64,000 bases of DNA from Sporosarcina jeotgali (lineage in GTDB: Bacteria; Bacillota; Bacilli; Bacillales_A; Planococcaceae), in the NCBI RefSeq assembly GCF_033304595.1, contig NZ_CP116341.1:477001-541000 (forward strand), read 5' to 3'. Every line of letters starts with the position of its first letter. Within the stretch, counting starts at the first letter, position 1. This document shows, one piece after another, positions 17,610 to 25,670 of the stretch. The position numbers and the translations under genes were made by a program. The notes under the pieces were generated by a model. The model had not been told where the DNA came from. It made no database searches and saw only the letters and a program-made list of their open reading frames with translations.

Positions 17610-18100
17610 ATCGGCCAAGTTCTGTGGGATATCGGCCACATAATAGGTGGAATCGGCCGTATGGCGCTAAGAATCGACCATATCTCTTGTGAAATCAGCC
17701 ACATAGCCGGTGGAATCGGCCGTATGGCGCTAAGAATCGGCCACATGTGGAAATGAATCAGCCGAAGGACACAATTCCGCCTGGTTAAGGGATTAATTGG
17801 TAGCGCTTCGCTTGTTTTCAGCAGCGACTTCCTGCCAACAGCGGTAATCGGCCATATCTCTTGTGAAATCAGCCACATAGCCGGTGGAATCGGCCGTATG
17901 GCGCTAAGAATCGGCCACATATAACGAACAATCGGCCACATGTGGAAGTGAATCAGCCAAAGGACACAACTCCGCGTGGTAAAGGGATTAATTGGTAGCG
18001 CTTCGCTTGTTTTCAGTAACAACTTCCTGCCGCCAGCGGTAATCGGCCGAATCTCAGGTGAAATCGGCCACATGTGGAAGTGAATCAGCCAATGCAAGAA
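17610..18100 (+). repeat. 21-bp arrays A4, A5 and A6 with two full cores
   Basis: Array A4 has eight units from 17610 to 17757 (every 21 bases), the longest array here; its extra units come from an internal two-unit duplication (GGCCGTATGGCGCTAAGAATCG). The core starts at 17770. Array A5 has six units at 17847-17952 and a core at 17965. Array A6 has three units at 18042, 18063 and 18084, and only a decayed core. The locus fills the gap between opuAC and the converging NERD gene. Long open frames here (such as 17183-18097, minus) come from the 21-bp period and are not accepted as genes. Confidence 0.9.
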
Positions 18101-18155
18101 TTCAACATGGCGTTGGTAATGGCTAGCATAAAAACTACAGTGAGAAAACTAAGAA

Positions 18156-18178
18156 AAGCACACAAATTACGTGTGCTT
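18156..18178 (-). terminator. Terminator overlapping the NERD gene stop
   Basis: On the minus strand AAGCACAC-GTAATTT-GTGTGCTT followed by TTCTTAG. The left arm is made of the last codons (Lys-His-Thr) and the TAA lies in the loop. Confidence 0.75.
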
Positions 18179-19135
18179 CACGAAGTTAGAAGTATATGTT
18201 CGACCGCGATTATTCCCGCTAGGAATCAGTCCCATCTCTGTGATTAGACGTAACGCAGATCGGGGACTTTTCATCTCGAGAAATGTTCGGAATGATTTGT
18301 TTGAAAGTGGTTCATCGATTAGCAAAAACCAATCTTGAATCGCTTGTCTATGAGCATCCATGGAATAGGTTTTACAGACAGAACAATACCAGCCCTTTCG
18401 ACCTTTTCGCATCCCTAAACGATTACAGCCTGGACATTCAACACCGCCTTTAATTTCAAAAGGTTGGATATTGAATTTCGCGCAAATGGACTTAGGGGTA
18501 TATTCTTTGTGTGCGTTCAGCAAAGATTGCGTGAGTCTTAAAAGATCATTTTTAGTCATAATGGAGGTACCGGTCAGCAAGCGTCGGACATGTTGCGGAA
18601 CAAGTCTTGGAAACAATGTTGGGATTTCAGTGGGCGGAAGCGTAATCCGTTGTTTCGCATAAGCGAGCACAACGCATCCAAAAACCGGAAGATGAATATC
18701 TCTTTGGAGCAGCCAATCTTCAAAAAGCTGACATGTATTGCTAACTTGTGCTAGCGGGCTAAGGAATCCGCTAACTGTGCCGTTATCTGCTATACGAATT
18801 AATTGTGGCGGATTATCTCGTACGGAAAGGTCTCCGGCTATATTTTTCACTTCACATATTAAAGCGAATTCAGTCGTAAGCAGGAGAGTGTCAATTTGAA
18901 ATAGTGAACTAGAGGAGAGGGATAAGTCATTGAGGATGCATGTCTCGTCAGGGAATCGGTAATTTTTTAACACGCGATCCAATTCTTGTTCTCCGCCAAA
19001 TCCAGCATTCATATTCATGAGTTGTGCTTGGATTTTGGGGAAGGCGGGGTGTTGTGCGGATATTCTTCTAAGGGCGGCGTTCAGCCCATCCATGAGGATA
19101 GGTGAAGTTCTTTCCTTTACTATTATTGCATTCAC
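18167..19135 (-). CDS. NERD domain protein with C-terminal zinc ribbon
   Basis: 322-residue protein with the nuclease-related domain. The segment GEQELDRVLKNYRFPDETCILNDL begins the domain, and FQIDTLLLTTEFALICEVKNIAGDL carries the D...E-x-K catalytic pattern of the restriction-endonuclease-like fold. After a helical linker a four-cysteine zinc ribbon (CPGCNRLGMRKGRKGWYCSVC split over about 21 residues) is followed by a short helical tail. It is probably a cytoplasmic DNA-acting enzyme; the biological target is unknown. ATG at 19135 is preceded by AAAGGAAG. It is monocistronic, with repeat arrays on both sides. Confidence 0.85.
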   Translation of the reverse strand: MNAIIVKERTSPILMDGLNAALRRISAQHPAFPKIQAQLMNMNAGFGGEQELDRVLKNYRFPDETCILNDLSLSSSSLFQIDTLLLTTEFALICEVKNIAGDLSVRDNPPQLIRIADNGTVSGFLSPLAQVSNTCQLFEDWLLQRDIHLPVFGCVVLAYAKQRITLPPTEIPTLFPRLVPQHVRRLLTGTSIMTKNDLLRLTQSLLNAHKEYTPKSICAKFNIQPFEIKGGVECPGCNRLGMRKGRKGWYCSVCKTYSMDAHRQAIQDWFLLIDEPLSNKSFRTFLEMKSPRSALRLITEMGLIPSGNNRGRTYTSNFVKHT

Positions 19136-19229
19136 TTCCTTTCGAGTAATAAATTAATAGTATCATACTATTCAGATATATGGAACGCAGGAATCATTAG
19201 GTTGTCTATTACATTAGTTGTTGAAGGGA

Positions 19230-19345
19230 ATCGGTCAAATCGGAAGGAATATCGGCCATATAACAGAAACAATCGGCCGTATAGCTCAGAGAATCGGCCA
19301 AATCTGATGAACAATCGGCCATTCGCTAGAATGAATCGGCCACAA
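19230..19345 (+). repeat. 21-bp array A7 upstream of helD
   Basis: Six units at 19230, 19251, 19272, 19293, 19314 and 19335. The usual CACAATTC core start is not present, but TACTGTTGCGCTTCGCAC about 40 bases on resembles the right end of a core. That decayed piece overlaps the -35 box of the helD promoter. Confidence 0.8.
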
Positions 19346-19376
19346 CATGGGATACAGAATTTTCCGTCATTTACTG

Positions 19377-19405
19377 TTGCGCTTCGCACTTCTGAATGGT
19401 ACAAT
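19377..19405 (+). promoter_or_regulatory. Sigma-A promoter of helD inside repeat debris
   Basis: TTGCGC at 19377-19382, 17-base spacer, TACAAT at 19400-19405. The -35 lies in the core-like sequence TTGCGCTTCGC. Confidence 0.55.
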
Positions 19406-19488
19406 CACCTTCTGTTTCAAATTTCCCCAGTATCATTTCTATATCCGGAAACGACAGGACAAATTCTAGGAAAGCGGAGGATCTGTAC

Positions 19489-21714
19489 ATGCAGAGACAC
19501 CCTGATTTTGAGTTTGAGGCTGAGCGTCTGGACTATACGGTGCATTACATGCGACGGCTTTTGGAAGAGTCGCAGCGTGATGTCGACGCCTCTCAAGAAC
19601 AAATTCGTCACGCGATGGCGGATTTGGATTATTTGGATTCCAGTATGAGCTACATTAACATCCTCACGAACACACGGTTTTTCGAAATGGCGAGGTCCCA
19701 GAAAGAGACGTTTGAAGCTATCCAGAAGAAGCCGTATTTTGCGCGCATCCACTTTCAGCCTAATGATGAAAAAGACCAATTTCTGTATATCGGCAAGACA
19801 TCGGTGTTTCATCAGGAGACGCAAGAACCTATCATTGTCGACTGGCGATCGCCTGTCGCGAACGTATATTACGATGGGCGTTTAGGCGACATGACCTACG
19901 ATGTCCGCGGTGAAGAAGTGAGCGGTCATCTGCATTCAAAGCGGCAATATCAGATTGAAGAGGGCGAATTGCTCGATGTCCGGGACATTGACCTCACCAC
20001 GAATGATGAGTTGCTGCAGGAAGCGCTGGCTGGAAAAGCGGATGTGCGATTGACGGAAATCATCTCGACAATCCAGTCGGAACAGAATGATATTATCCGC
20101 GCGAGTTTGCGTAAGCCAATCATCGTACAAGGGGCTGCAGGCAGTGGAAAGACGACGATTGCATTGCACCGTATTTCTTATTTTCTTTATACAAAAGGAA
20201 CGGATTTCCCCGCTGAAAAATTGATGATTCTCGCACCCAGTAAATTATTCATGGACTATATCGGGGACGTGCTTCCCGAGCTCGGCGTGGGCAGTATTTG
20301 CCAGACGACGTTTGAGGAATATGTGCTAAATGCGACAGGTTTGAAACTGAAATTGACCGATACGAATAGCAAATTGGAAAGATTAGCGTCATCGGATTCA
20401 TTGGATGAACCGACAATTGCCATTGCGAGGATGAAAGGGTCTGAAGCGTATCGGACCATCATTGCAAGGTACGTGAAAAAACTGGAGCAGCAGACAGTCG
20501 CACTTTTTGAAGATGTATTCATTGAAAACTATCGAATCATGGGTACGAAGCGATTGCGCAAGCTGTTCTTGGAAGACTTTTGCTACTTGCCGATTGAAAA
20601 GCGGCTGGAGCGAATTAAACTAATCATGAAATCTGAAGTGACGCGCAAACGCAAGCAACTCTATCAGCTTTTATCAGATAAATATGAGGCCGCACTTGAT
20701 AAAGCGCTATACGGCATTCGTGACGATGAAAAACGCCGGGCTCGGATCACGCGCATCATGGACGAGCGCGATGAGCGGCTTCCGAAGATTGAGAAGGAAG
20801 GCAAGCAAAAGGTTGCTTCCTATATGAAGAGATTTAAAAAGTTCAACGTGAAGCAATTGTATCGGAGTCTGTTGACGGATTCCGGCTTGCAAACAGAACT
20901 TGCGCCAGAGTGGTCGGAAGCGTTCAAGGTTTCGTTCCGGGAAGTCCATGTGAAAAACACGTGGGAAACAGAGGATTTAGCTGCGCTTTACGATTTGCAT
21001 GTACAGCTGAAAGGCATCGAGAGTGAATGGAAAATGCGTGTTGTTTTCATTGATGAAGCACAGGATTACAGTGAATATCAGCTGGCGGCGCTGCATGACG
21101 GACTTGAGACGGAATTGTTCACGCTGGTCGGCGATTTGGCGCAAGGAATTCATAGTTATCGGGCGCTGACGTCATGGGATCTGGTGAAAAAAATGCTGCC
21201 GACCGCTACGTATACGACATTGCAGAAAAGCTATCGGACTACGATTGAAATCATGAATTTAGCAAATCAAGTACTTGCACAAATGGAGGAAGATTTGCCT
21301 CTGGTTGAGCCCGTCGTCCGGCATGGAATCGAACCTGTATTTTATGAGATGAATGAATTGGACGTAAGCCGAGTGAGTGAAATCTATGAAACGATTGTGG
21401 GACGAGGTCATCGATCTGTTGCGATGATTTGCAAAACGAATGCCGAAGCGAAGCACCTTTTTAAAGTGTTATCCGAGGGTGGCATGGCTGTCCAACTGCT
21501 CGATGACCAAAGCGACATCGACGATTCCCGTATGCTGATTGTGCCAAGTGTTTTGTCGAAAGGACTGGAGTTTGACGCTGTCATTGTGGCGGCATTTGAC
21601 GATCCGTTTCGGGATTCACCAATTGACCGCAAGTTGCTGTATGTCGCGATGACGCGGCCGATGCATGAGTTGCATGTGCTGGGAAATGCAGCAAAAGAAG
21701 TATTAGGCAAATAA
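19489..21714 (+). CDS. helD: HelD-type RNA polymerase-associated helicase
   Basis: UvrD/Rep-like ATPase of about 741 residues, the size of HelD, which frees stalled RNA polymerase from nucleic acid. The N-terminal coiled-coil arm (LDYTVHYMRRLLEESQRDVDASQEQIRHAM) precedes the first motor half, with Walker A GAAGSGKTT at about residue 215. Motif II appears as FIDEAQDYSEYQ, and the second half ends with the helicase motif LLYVAMTRPMHELHVLG. ATG at 19489 has GCGGAGG at good distance; the open frame before it contains the promoter. Monocistronic, with its own terminator. Confidence 0.93.
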   Translation: MQRHPDFEFEAERLDYTVHYMRRLLEESQRDVDASQEQIRHAMADLDYLDSSMSYINILTNTRFFEMARSQKETFEAIQKKPYFARIHFQPNDEKDQFLYIGKTSVFHQETQEPIIVDWRSPVANVYYDGRLGDMTYDVRGEEVSGHLHSKRQYQIEEGELLDVRDIDLTTNDELLQEALAGKADVRLTEIISTIQSEQNDIIRASLRKPIIVQGAAGSGKTTIALHRISYFLYTKGTDFPAEKLMILAPSKLFMDYIGDVLPELGVGSICQTTFEEYVLNATGLKLKLTDTNSKLERLASSDSLDEPTIAIARMKGSEAYRTIIARYVKKLEQQTVALFEDVFIENYRIMGTKRLRKLFLEDFCYLPIEKRLERIKLIMKSEVTRKRKQLYQLLSDKYEAALDKALYGIRDDEKRRARITRIMDERDERLPKIEKEGKQKVASYMKRFKKFNVKQLYRSLLTDSGLQTELAPEWSEAFKVSFREVHVKNTWETEDLAALYDLHVQLKGIESEWKMRVVFIDEAQDYSEYQLAALHDGLETELFTLVGDLAQGIHSYRALTSWDLVKKMLPTATYTTLQKSYRTTIEIMNLANQVLAQMEEDLPLVEPVVRHGIEPVFYEMNELDVSRVSEIYETIVGRGHRSVAMICKTNAEAKHLFKVLSEGGMAVQLLDDQSDIDDSRMLIVPSVLSKGLEFDAVIVAAFDDPFRDSPIDRKLLYVAMTRPMHELHVLGNAAKEVLGK

Positions 21715-21721
21715 ATGCTAG

Positions 21722-21757
21722 AATCCCGCGAGCGATGGATGCGCTGCGGGATTTTTT
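21722..21757 (+). terminator. Terminator of helD
   Basis: AATCCCGC / GCGGGATT arms with an inner imperfect stem, then TTTTTT. Confidence 0.88.
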
Positions 21758-21774
21758 GTGTGGTGGTGGGCGGG

Positions 21775-22275
21775 ATCGGCCAAATCTCAGCGGAAATCGG
21801 CCGCATAACGGGAAGAATCAGCCACACGCCGCCAAGAATCGGCCAAATCTAGCGAACAATCGGCCGCAGGGGAGAATTAATCAGCCTCGAGACACAACTC
21901 ACTGGCGTTAAGGGATTAATTGGTAGCGCTGTGCTTGTTTCGTACAGTGTCCGCACGCTGACAAATGGAATCGGCCAAAACTCAGCGGGAATCAGCCGCA
22001 TAACGGGAAGAATCAGCCACACGCCGCCAAGAATCGGCCAAATCTGACGAACAATCGGCCACATGGGAGAATTAATCAGCCCCGGGACACAACTCACTGG
22101 CGTTAAGGGATTAATTGGTAGCGCTGCGCTTGTTTCGTGCAGTGCCCCCACGCTGACAAATGGAATCGGCCACATTTAAGCGGAAATCGGCCGCATAGCG
22201 GGAAGAATCAGCCACACGCCGCCAACAATCAGCCACATAGCCGAAACAATTAAGCCCGAGCCACAACTCCCTCCA
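21775..22275 (+). repeat. 21-bp arrays A8, A9 and A10 with two full cores
   Basis: A8: units at 21775, 21796, 21817, 21838, 21859 and 21880, core at 21893. A9: units at 21970, 21991, 22012, 22033, 22054 and 22075, core at 22088. A10: five units at 22165, 22186, 22207, 22228 and 22249, then CACAACTC at 22262 and no further core. Core spacing is 195 bp, then 174 bp, exactly one unit less for the five-unit array. The order of variable parts is nearly the same in A8, A9 and A10, so whole modules were copied in tandem. Confidence 0.9.
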
Positions 22276-22284
22276 TCGCATCCT

Positions 22285-22313
22285 TTGAAACTCTTGTCGA
22301 AATTTGGTGTAAT
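22285..22313 (+). promoter_or_regulatory. Sigma-A promoter of the ydbS-ydbT pair
   Basis: TTGAAA at 22285-22290, 17-base spacer, TGTAAT at 22308-22313, just beyond the last repeat array. Confidence 0.65.
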
Positions 22314-22343
22314 AGGAGTAGGCATAAACTAGGGGGATTCATA

Positions 22344-22841
22344 TTGAAGAATGACATTCAAGCACCGACCCAGCGATTAGCAGATCGTACAGTGTCAGCA
22401 TTTAGGTGGGCATCGATCATAAGTCATGGGATTCTGCTTGTGATTTTAGGGATAGTATACGCCGCCAGCTTGTACTTCTCATGGTGGACGTGGACGCAGT
22501 GGGTCGTTTACATACTCGCGGGACTTGCGGTATTATCGGGAATCTGGTCCATCGGATTCAGGCCGGTCTATTTACATAAACACTTCCGATATGGAGTAAC
22601 GGATGAATTTCTGCAAATCAAATCGGGTGCGTTCCATGAACACTATGCGCTCATTCCAATGACGAAAATTCAGGCGGTTTCCACGAGCCAGGGGCCGGTA
22701 TTAAGGCGGTTCGGCTTGTATACACTGGAAATCGAAACGATGGGGTCGAGTCATGGCATTCCCGGATTGCCGAAAGAAATAGCGATTGACGTTCGAAATC
22801 AAATTGCCCGCTGCGCGAAAATCAAGGAAGTGGATGAATGA
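22344..22841 (+). CDS. ydbS: Membrane-bound PH domain protein, YdbS-like
   Basis: 165 residues with a bacterial PH (bPH2, formerly DUF304) domain after two membrane helices (about 25-75). The domain reads FRYGVTDEFLQIKSGAFHEHYALIPMTKIQAVSTSQGPVLRRFGLYTLEIET, matching YdbS. Start is a TTG at 22344 after AGGGGG. It overlaps the next gene by 4 bases. In B. subtilis the YdbS/YdbT pair affects resistance to some membrane-active bacteriocins; a similar envelope role is an inference here. Confidence 0.85.
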   Translation: MKNDIQAPTQRLADRTVSAFRWASIISHGILLVILGIVYAASLYFSWWTWTQWVVYILAGLAVLSGIWSIGFRPVYLHKHFRYGVTDEFLQIKSGAFHEHYALIPMTKIQAVSTSQGPVLRRFGLYTLEIETMGSSHGIPGLPKEIAIDVRNQIARCAKIKEVDE

Positions 22842-24313
22842 TGAACATGAAGCGCTATCATCCGTTATCTATCCTGTTTGAGTTCGCCGCATTTTTAAAA
22901 AGTTATGCCATCCTCGCATTTGTCGTGGTTGTCAACATAAATTCGGACTCGTGGTTTGCCTGGCTTGGGCGTATTCTTTTGATCGCAGCAGTAGCCCTGA
23001 CACTCATTGCGAGTATTATGAAGTGGTTTACCCGAAAATACGCAGCGGGTGAGCTCTCATTTCATTTGAAATCGGGTATTTTTGAGAAAACTGAACAAAC
23101 AATCTACTACGACAAAATACAGAACGTACAGCGGCATACATCGTTTCTTCATAAACTGTTCAAAATGACTTCCCTTACCTTTGAAACGGGCTCGACGGGC
23201 ATGAACTCTAATGTGAAATTCGATGTATTAACACGTTCTGAAGCAAATCGGCTGGAGTCGTTTGTAAAAGAATTCATGTATGATGAAAGTGTAACAAACC
23301 TCCAGGAATCCGAATCGGTTCTAAATAAACCAAAGCGACTGGTCCACTTCACTCCAACTCGGAGCGATACGGTGAAAGCATCGTTCACGTCATTTAGTTT
23401 TTTACTCATATTAGTAATTGGTGCGTCCCTTTTTTCTAAAATCAACCAGCTGTTCGACGTAGAGGATTATGTGGAAGGCTGGCTCGAATCCGTTTTGACA
23501 TCAGGGTGGCTCATTGCAGGAGTGACAGCAGTTCTCGTTGCCCTCGCTGTGACGGTTGGGATCATTTGGACGTTTGTGAAATATGGAAACTATGAAATTG
23601 CATCAGACGAAAAGCGTATCTATATTTCTAAAGGGGTTTTGGATGAAACCGCGTTTTCCATCGCGAAGAATCGTGTGCAGGCAGTGGAAATTACTCAATC
23701 CGTCATGAAAAGAATTCTTGGACTTGCCGAAGTGAAGCTGATTAGTGCAGGGAATCTTGGAGAGGATGAGGATGAAGTCAGCACGCTGTATCCGTTTTTG
23801 CCGGTGAATCGTGCGTATGCCATGATTGCAGAATTGCTGCCTGACTACGAAGTGATTACAGACAGCAGCCGATTGCCGCGCAGATCATTAATCGCCCGCC
23901 TCATTAAACCTTATTGGCTCTGGCTGATCATCACGGTTTTGCTTACTTATTTCAGACCGGCAGTATTCAAATTAGATATAGGTTGGGCGATTGTGTCAAT
24001 CGCACTTCTGCTTTTGATCATCCTCAGCCGGATACTCGGGTTTTGGAATACTTCCTATGCACTAAGAGGACGGTTCATTCAATTGAGTGAAGGGGTCTTT
24101 GGGAAAACGACGTTTATCACGCGGCGCGACAAAGTCATTGAAATATTCGTAAAGCGGACAAAGCTTCAGCAGTGGTTCGGCCTTGCGACGATAGGATTTA
24201 TTAACCGCGCTAAACCGGTTCGCTATGAAACGCTTGCGGACCTGCCGATGAAAGAAGCGGGAGAGTTCGCGGATTGGTATGCGGAGCGGGCAGAAGAAGT
24301 ACAATTACAATAG
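22838..24313 (+). CDS. ydbT: Membrane-bound PH domain protein, YdbT-like
   Basis: 491-residue partner of the preceding protein. It has three bPH2 domains in order (about 60-150, 250-340 and 410-490), each with the pattern of a conserved turn after a membrane pair: EKTEQTIYYDKIQNVQRHTSFLHKL, DETAFSIAKNRVQAVEITQSVMKR and GKTTFITRRDKVIEIFVKRTKLQQW. About six membrane segments separate them. Translation is coupled through ATGA overlap. Length fits YdbT. Exact role unknown. Confidence 0.86.
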   Translation: MMNMKRYHPLSILFEFAAFLKSYAILAFVVVVNINSDSWFAWLGRILLIAAVALTLIASIMKWFTRKYAAGELSFHLKSGIFEKTEQTIYYDKIQNVQRHTSFLHKLFKMTSLTFETGSTGMNSNVKFDVLTRSEANRLESFVKEFMYDESVTNLQESESVLNKPKRLVHFTPTRSDTVKASFTSFSFLLILVIGASLFSKINQLFDVEDYVEGWLESVLTSGWLIAGVTAVLVALAVTVGIIWTFVKYGNYEIASDEKRIYISKGVLDETAFSIAKNRVQAVEITQSVMKRILGLAEVKLISAGNLGEDEDEVSTLYPFLPVNRAYAMIAELLPDYEVITDSSRLPRRSLIARLIKPYWLWLIITVLLTYFRPAVFKLDIGWAIVSIALLLLIILSRILGFWNTSYALRGRFIQLSEGVFGKTTFITRRDKVIEIFVKRTKLQQWFGLATIGFINRAKPVRYETLADLPMKEAGEFADWYAERAEEVQLQ

Positions 24314-24384
24314 GGAAGTTTTAAATGAAACAGCTTCAGGAATAGAATAAGAAGTGACGTCTTTCTATAAAAGGGGTGGTTACA

Positions 24385-25212
24385 TTGGGACGACGAAGAA
24401 AGTTTGGGAAAATGAGTGTTGTTGTACTCGTCACGTACGTAGTAATGATTGTCATGAATTACCTGGCAAATGCGTTGCCGTTGAATGGGAAGACTACTGG
24501 AGAAGTATCGGATTCGTACAGTAATTTGTTTGCACCGGCGGGCTATACGTTTGCCATTTGGGGACTCATTTATGTGCTGCTGGCATTCCATGTCATTTAT
24601 CAGCTCGGATTCTTCCGGTCTGGTGAACGGTCGGCTGTAACGCAGCTTATGCAGAAGATTGCGGTGTATTTCTCAGTTACATCTGTCGCGAATGCACTTT
24701 GGATTTTGGCGTGGCATTACGGACACCTGGCCATTTCGATTGTATTAATGCTCGTTATGCTGATCAGTCTGATTATTATCAACGGCATGACGGTGAAATC
24801 GGATCTGTCATTCAAAGAGAAGTTTTTCATTCGGCTGCCGTTTAGTGTGTATTTCGGATGGATTACAGTTGCGACCATCGCGAATATCACAGCGTATTTT
24901 GTATCGATTGACTGGGATGGTTTCGGTCTGTCAGATTCGACTTGGACGGTGATCATTCTCCTAGTTGGAACAGTTATCGGAATCGCAACGTTGTTGAAAA
25001 ATTGGATTGCCTCATACGGGTTTGTTCTAGTTTGGGCGTATATCGGGATTTATAGCAAACACGTATCCCCTGAAGGTTGGAACGAAGCCTATCCAGGAAT
25101 TATTATGACCGTTTCGATTTGTATTATCTTACTGGCGCTGCTCAGTCTATGGGTGCTTGTCAAACGGCCGAAGAAACGGAATCGAAGAAACAACAAGTCT
25201 ATGTTCAGATGA
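24385..25212 (+). CDS. TspO/MBR-like (tryptophan-rich sensory) membrane protein
   Basis: About 275 residues with seven or more membrane segments. NYLANALPLNGKTTGEVSDSYSNLFAPAGYTFAIWGLIYVLLAFHVIYQL corresponds to the TspO-like start with its PAGYTFxIWxxIY element. The protein is longer than classical TspO (about 160 residues) and belongs to the larger membrane-protein variety of Bacillales. The start is probably the TTG at 24385 behind GGGGTGG; a GTG at 24376 is possible. A terminator follows. Ligand unknown. Confidence 0.7.
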   Translation: MGRRRKFGKMSVVVLVTYVVMIVMNYLANALPLNGKTTGEVSDSYSNLFAPAGYTFAIWGLIYVLLAFHVIYQLGFFRSGERSAVTQLMQKIAVYFSVTSVANALWILAWHYGHLAISIVLMLVMLISLIIINGMTVKSDLSFKEKFFIRLPFSVYFGWITVATIANITAYFVSIDWDGFGLSDSTWTVIILLVGTVIGIATLLKNWIASYGFVLVWAYIGIYSKHVSPEGWNEAYPGIIMTVSICIILLALLSLWVLVKRPKKRNRRNNKSMFR

Positions 25213-25670
25213 TTTTGCAGTGGATACGATGAAGATTGTTAGGGACGCTTCGCATATGCGGAGCGTTTTTTTTTGCCTGAAATCAGAGAAAAACCGACAA
25301 GAAATTAAATGTCTTAATCAATACATGTCAATAGCATTTATCGGAGTTATTATTTCAAAAGCTCGTGCAGCTAATCGCATTGGTGAAAAAGAATTACTAT
25401 GTCTGGATAATAAGACATGGACACATTTGATGAAACACAATGTAAAAGGGCATAAAGTCATTTAACAACTCGCATTAAATTAAAAATACTATTTGCAATA
25501 TTAGGTTATATTGTGTAATATGTAGTCACTATATACTATGTATTGTGAATTGGGATATAAAACTTGGAAACATCGTAAGTAATTAGGTTTACGAAACAGT
25601 TATGATGAACTATTTAAAAGTGGCGGTGGGAGAAAAGGTCTATACAATCGAATAGGAAGGAGATGTCTGC
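25213..25670. other. Gene-free stretch before the pel operon
   Basis: It contains the terminator at 25245-25274, then about 380 AT-rich bases. I see no convincing gene: the open frame 25157-25465 overlaps the previous gene and terminator. The region presumably holds the pel promoter; several TATA-like boxes exist around 25520-25560, but none pairs with a good -35 box. Confidence 0.6.
25245..25274 (+). terminator. Terminator of the TspO-like gene
   Basis: ACGCT-TC-GCATATGC-GG-AGCGT stem followed by nine T. Confidence 0.88.

Noticed and set aside
17183..18097. Long minus-strand frame with WPI heptapeptide repeats
   Set aside because: It arises from the 21-bp arrays, passes through opuAC in the opposite direction and through its terminator, and has no SD.
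21849..22175. Minus-strand frame in arrays A8-A10
   Set aside because: It consists of repeat-derived heptads and includes two core elements; no start signal.
25157..25465. Small plus-strand frame behind the TspO-like gene
   Set aside because: It starts inside the previous gene, runs through its terminator and shows no protein-like features.
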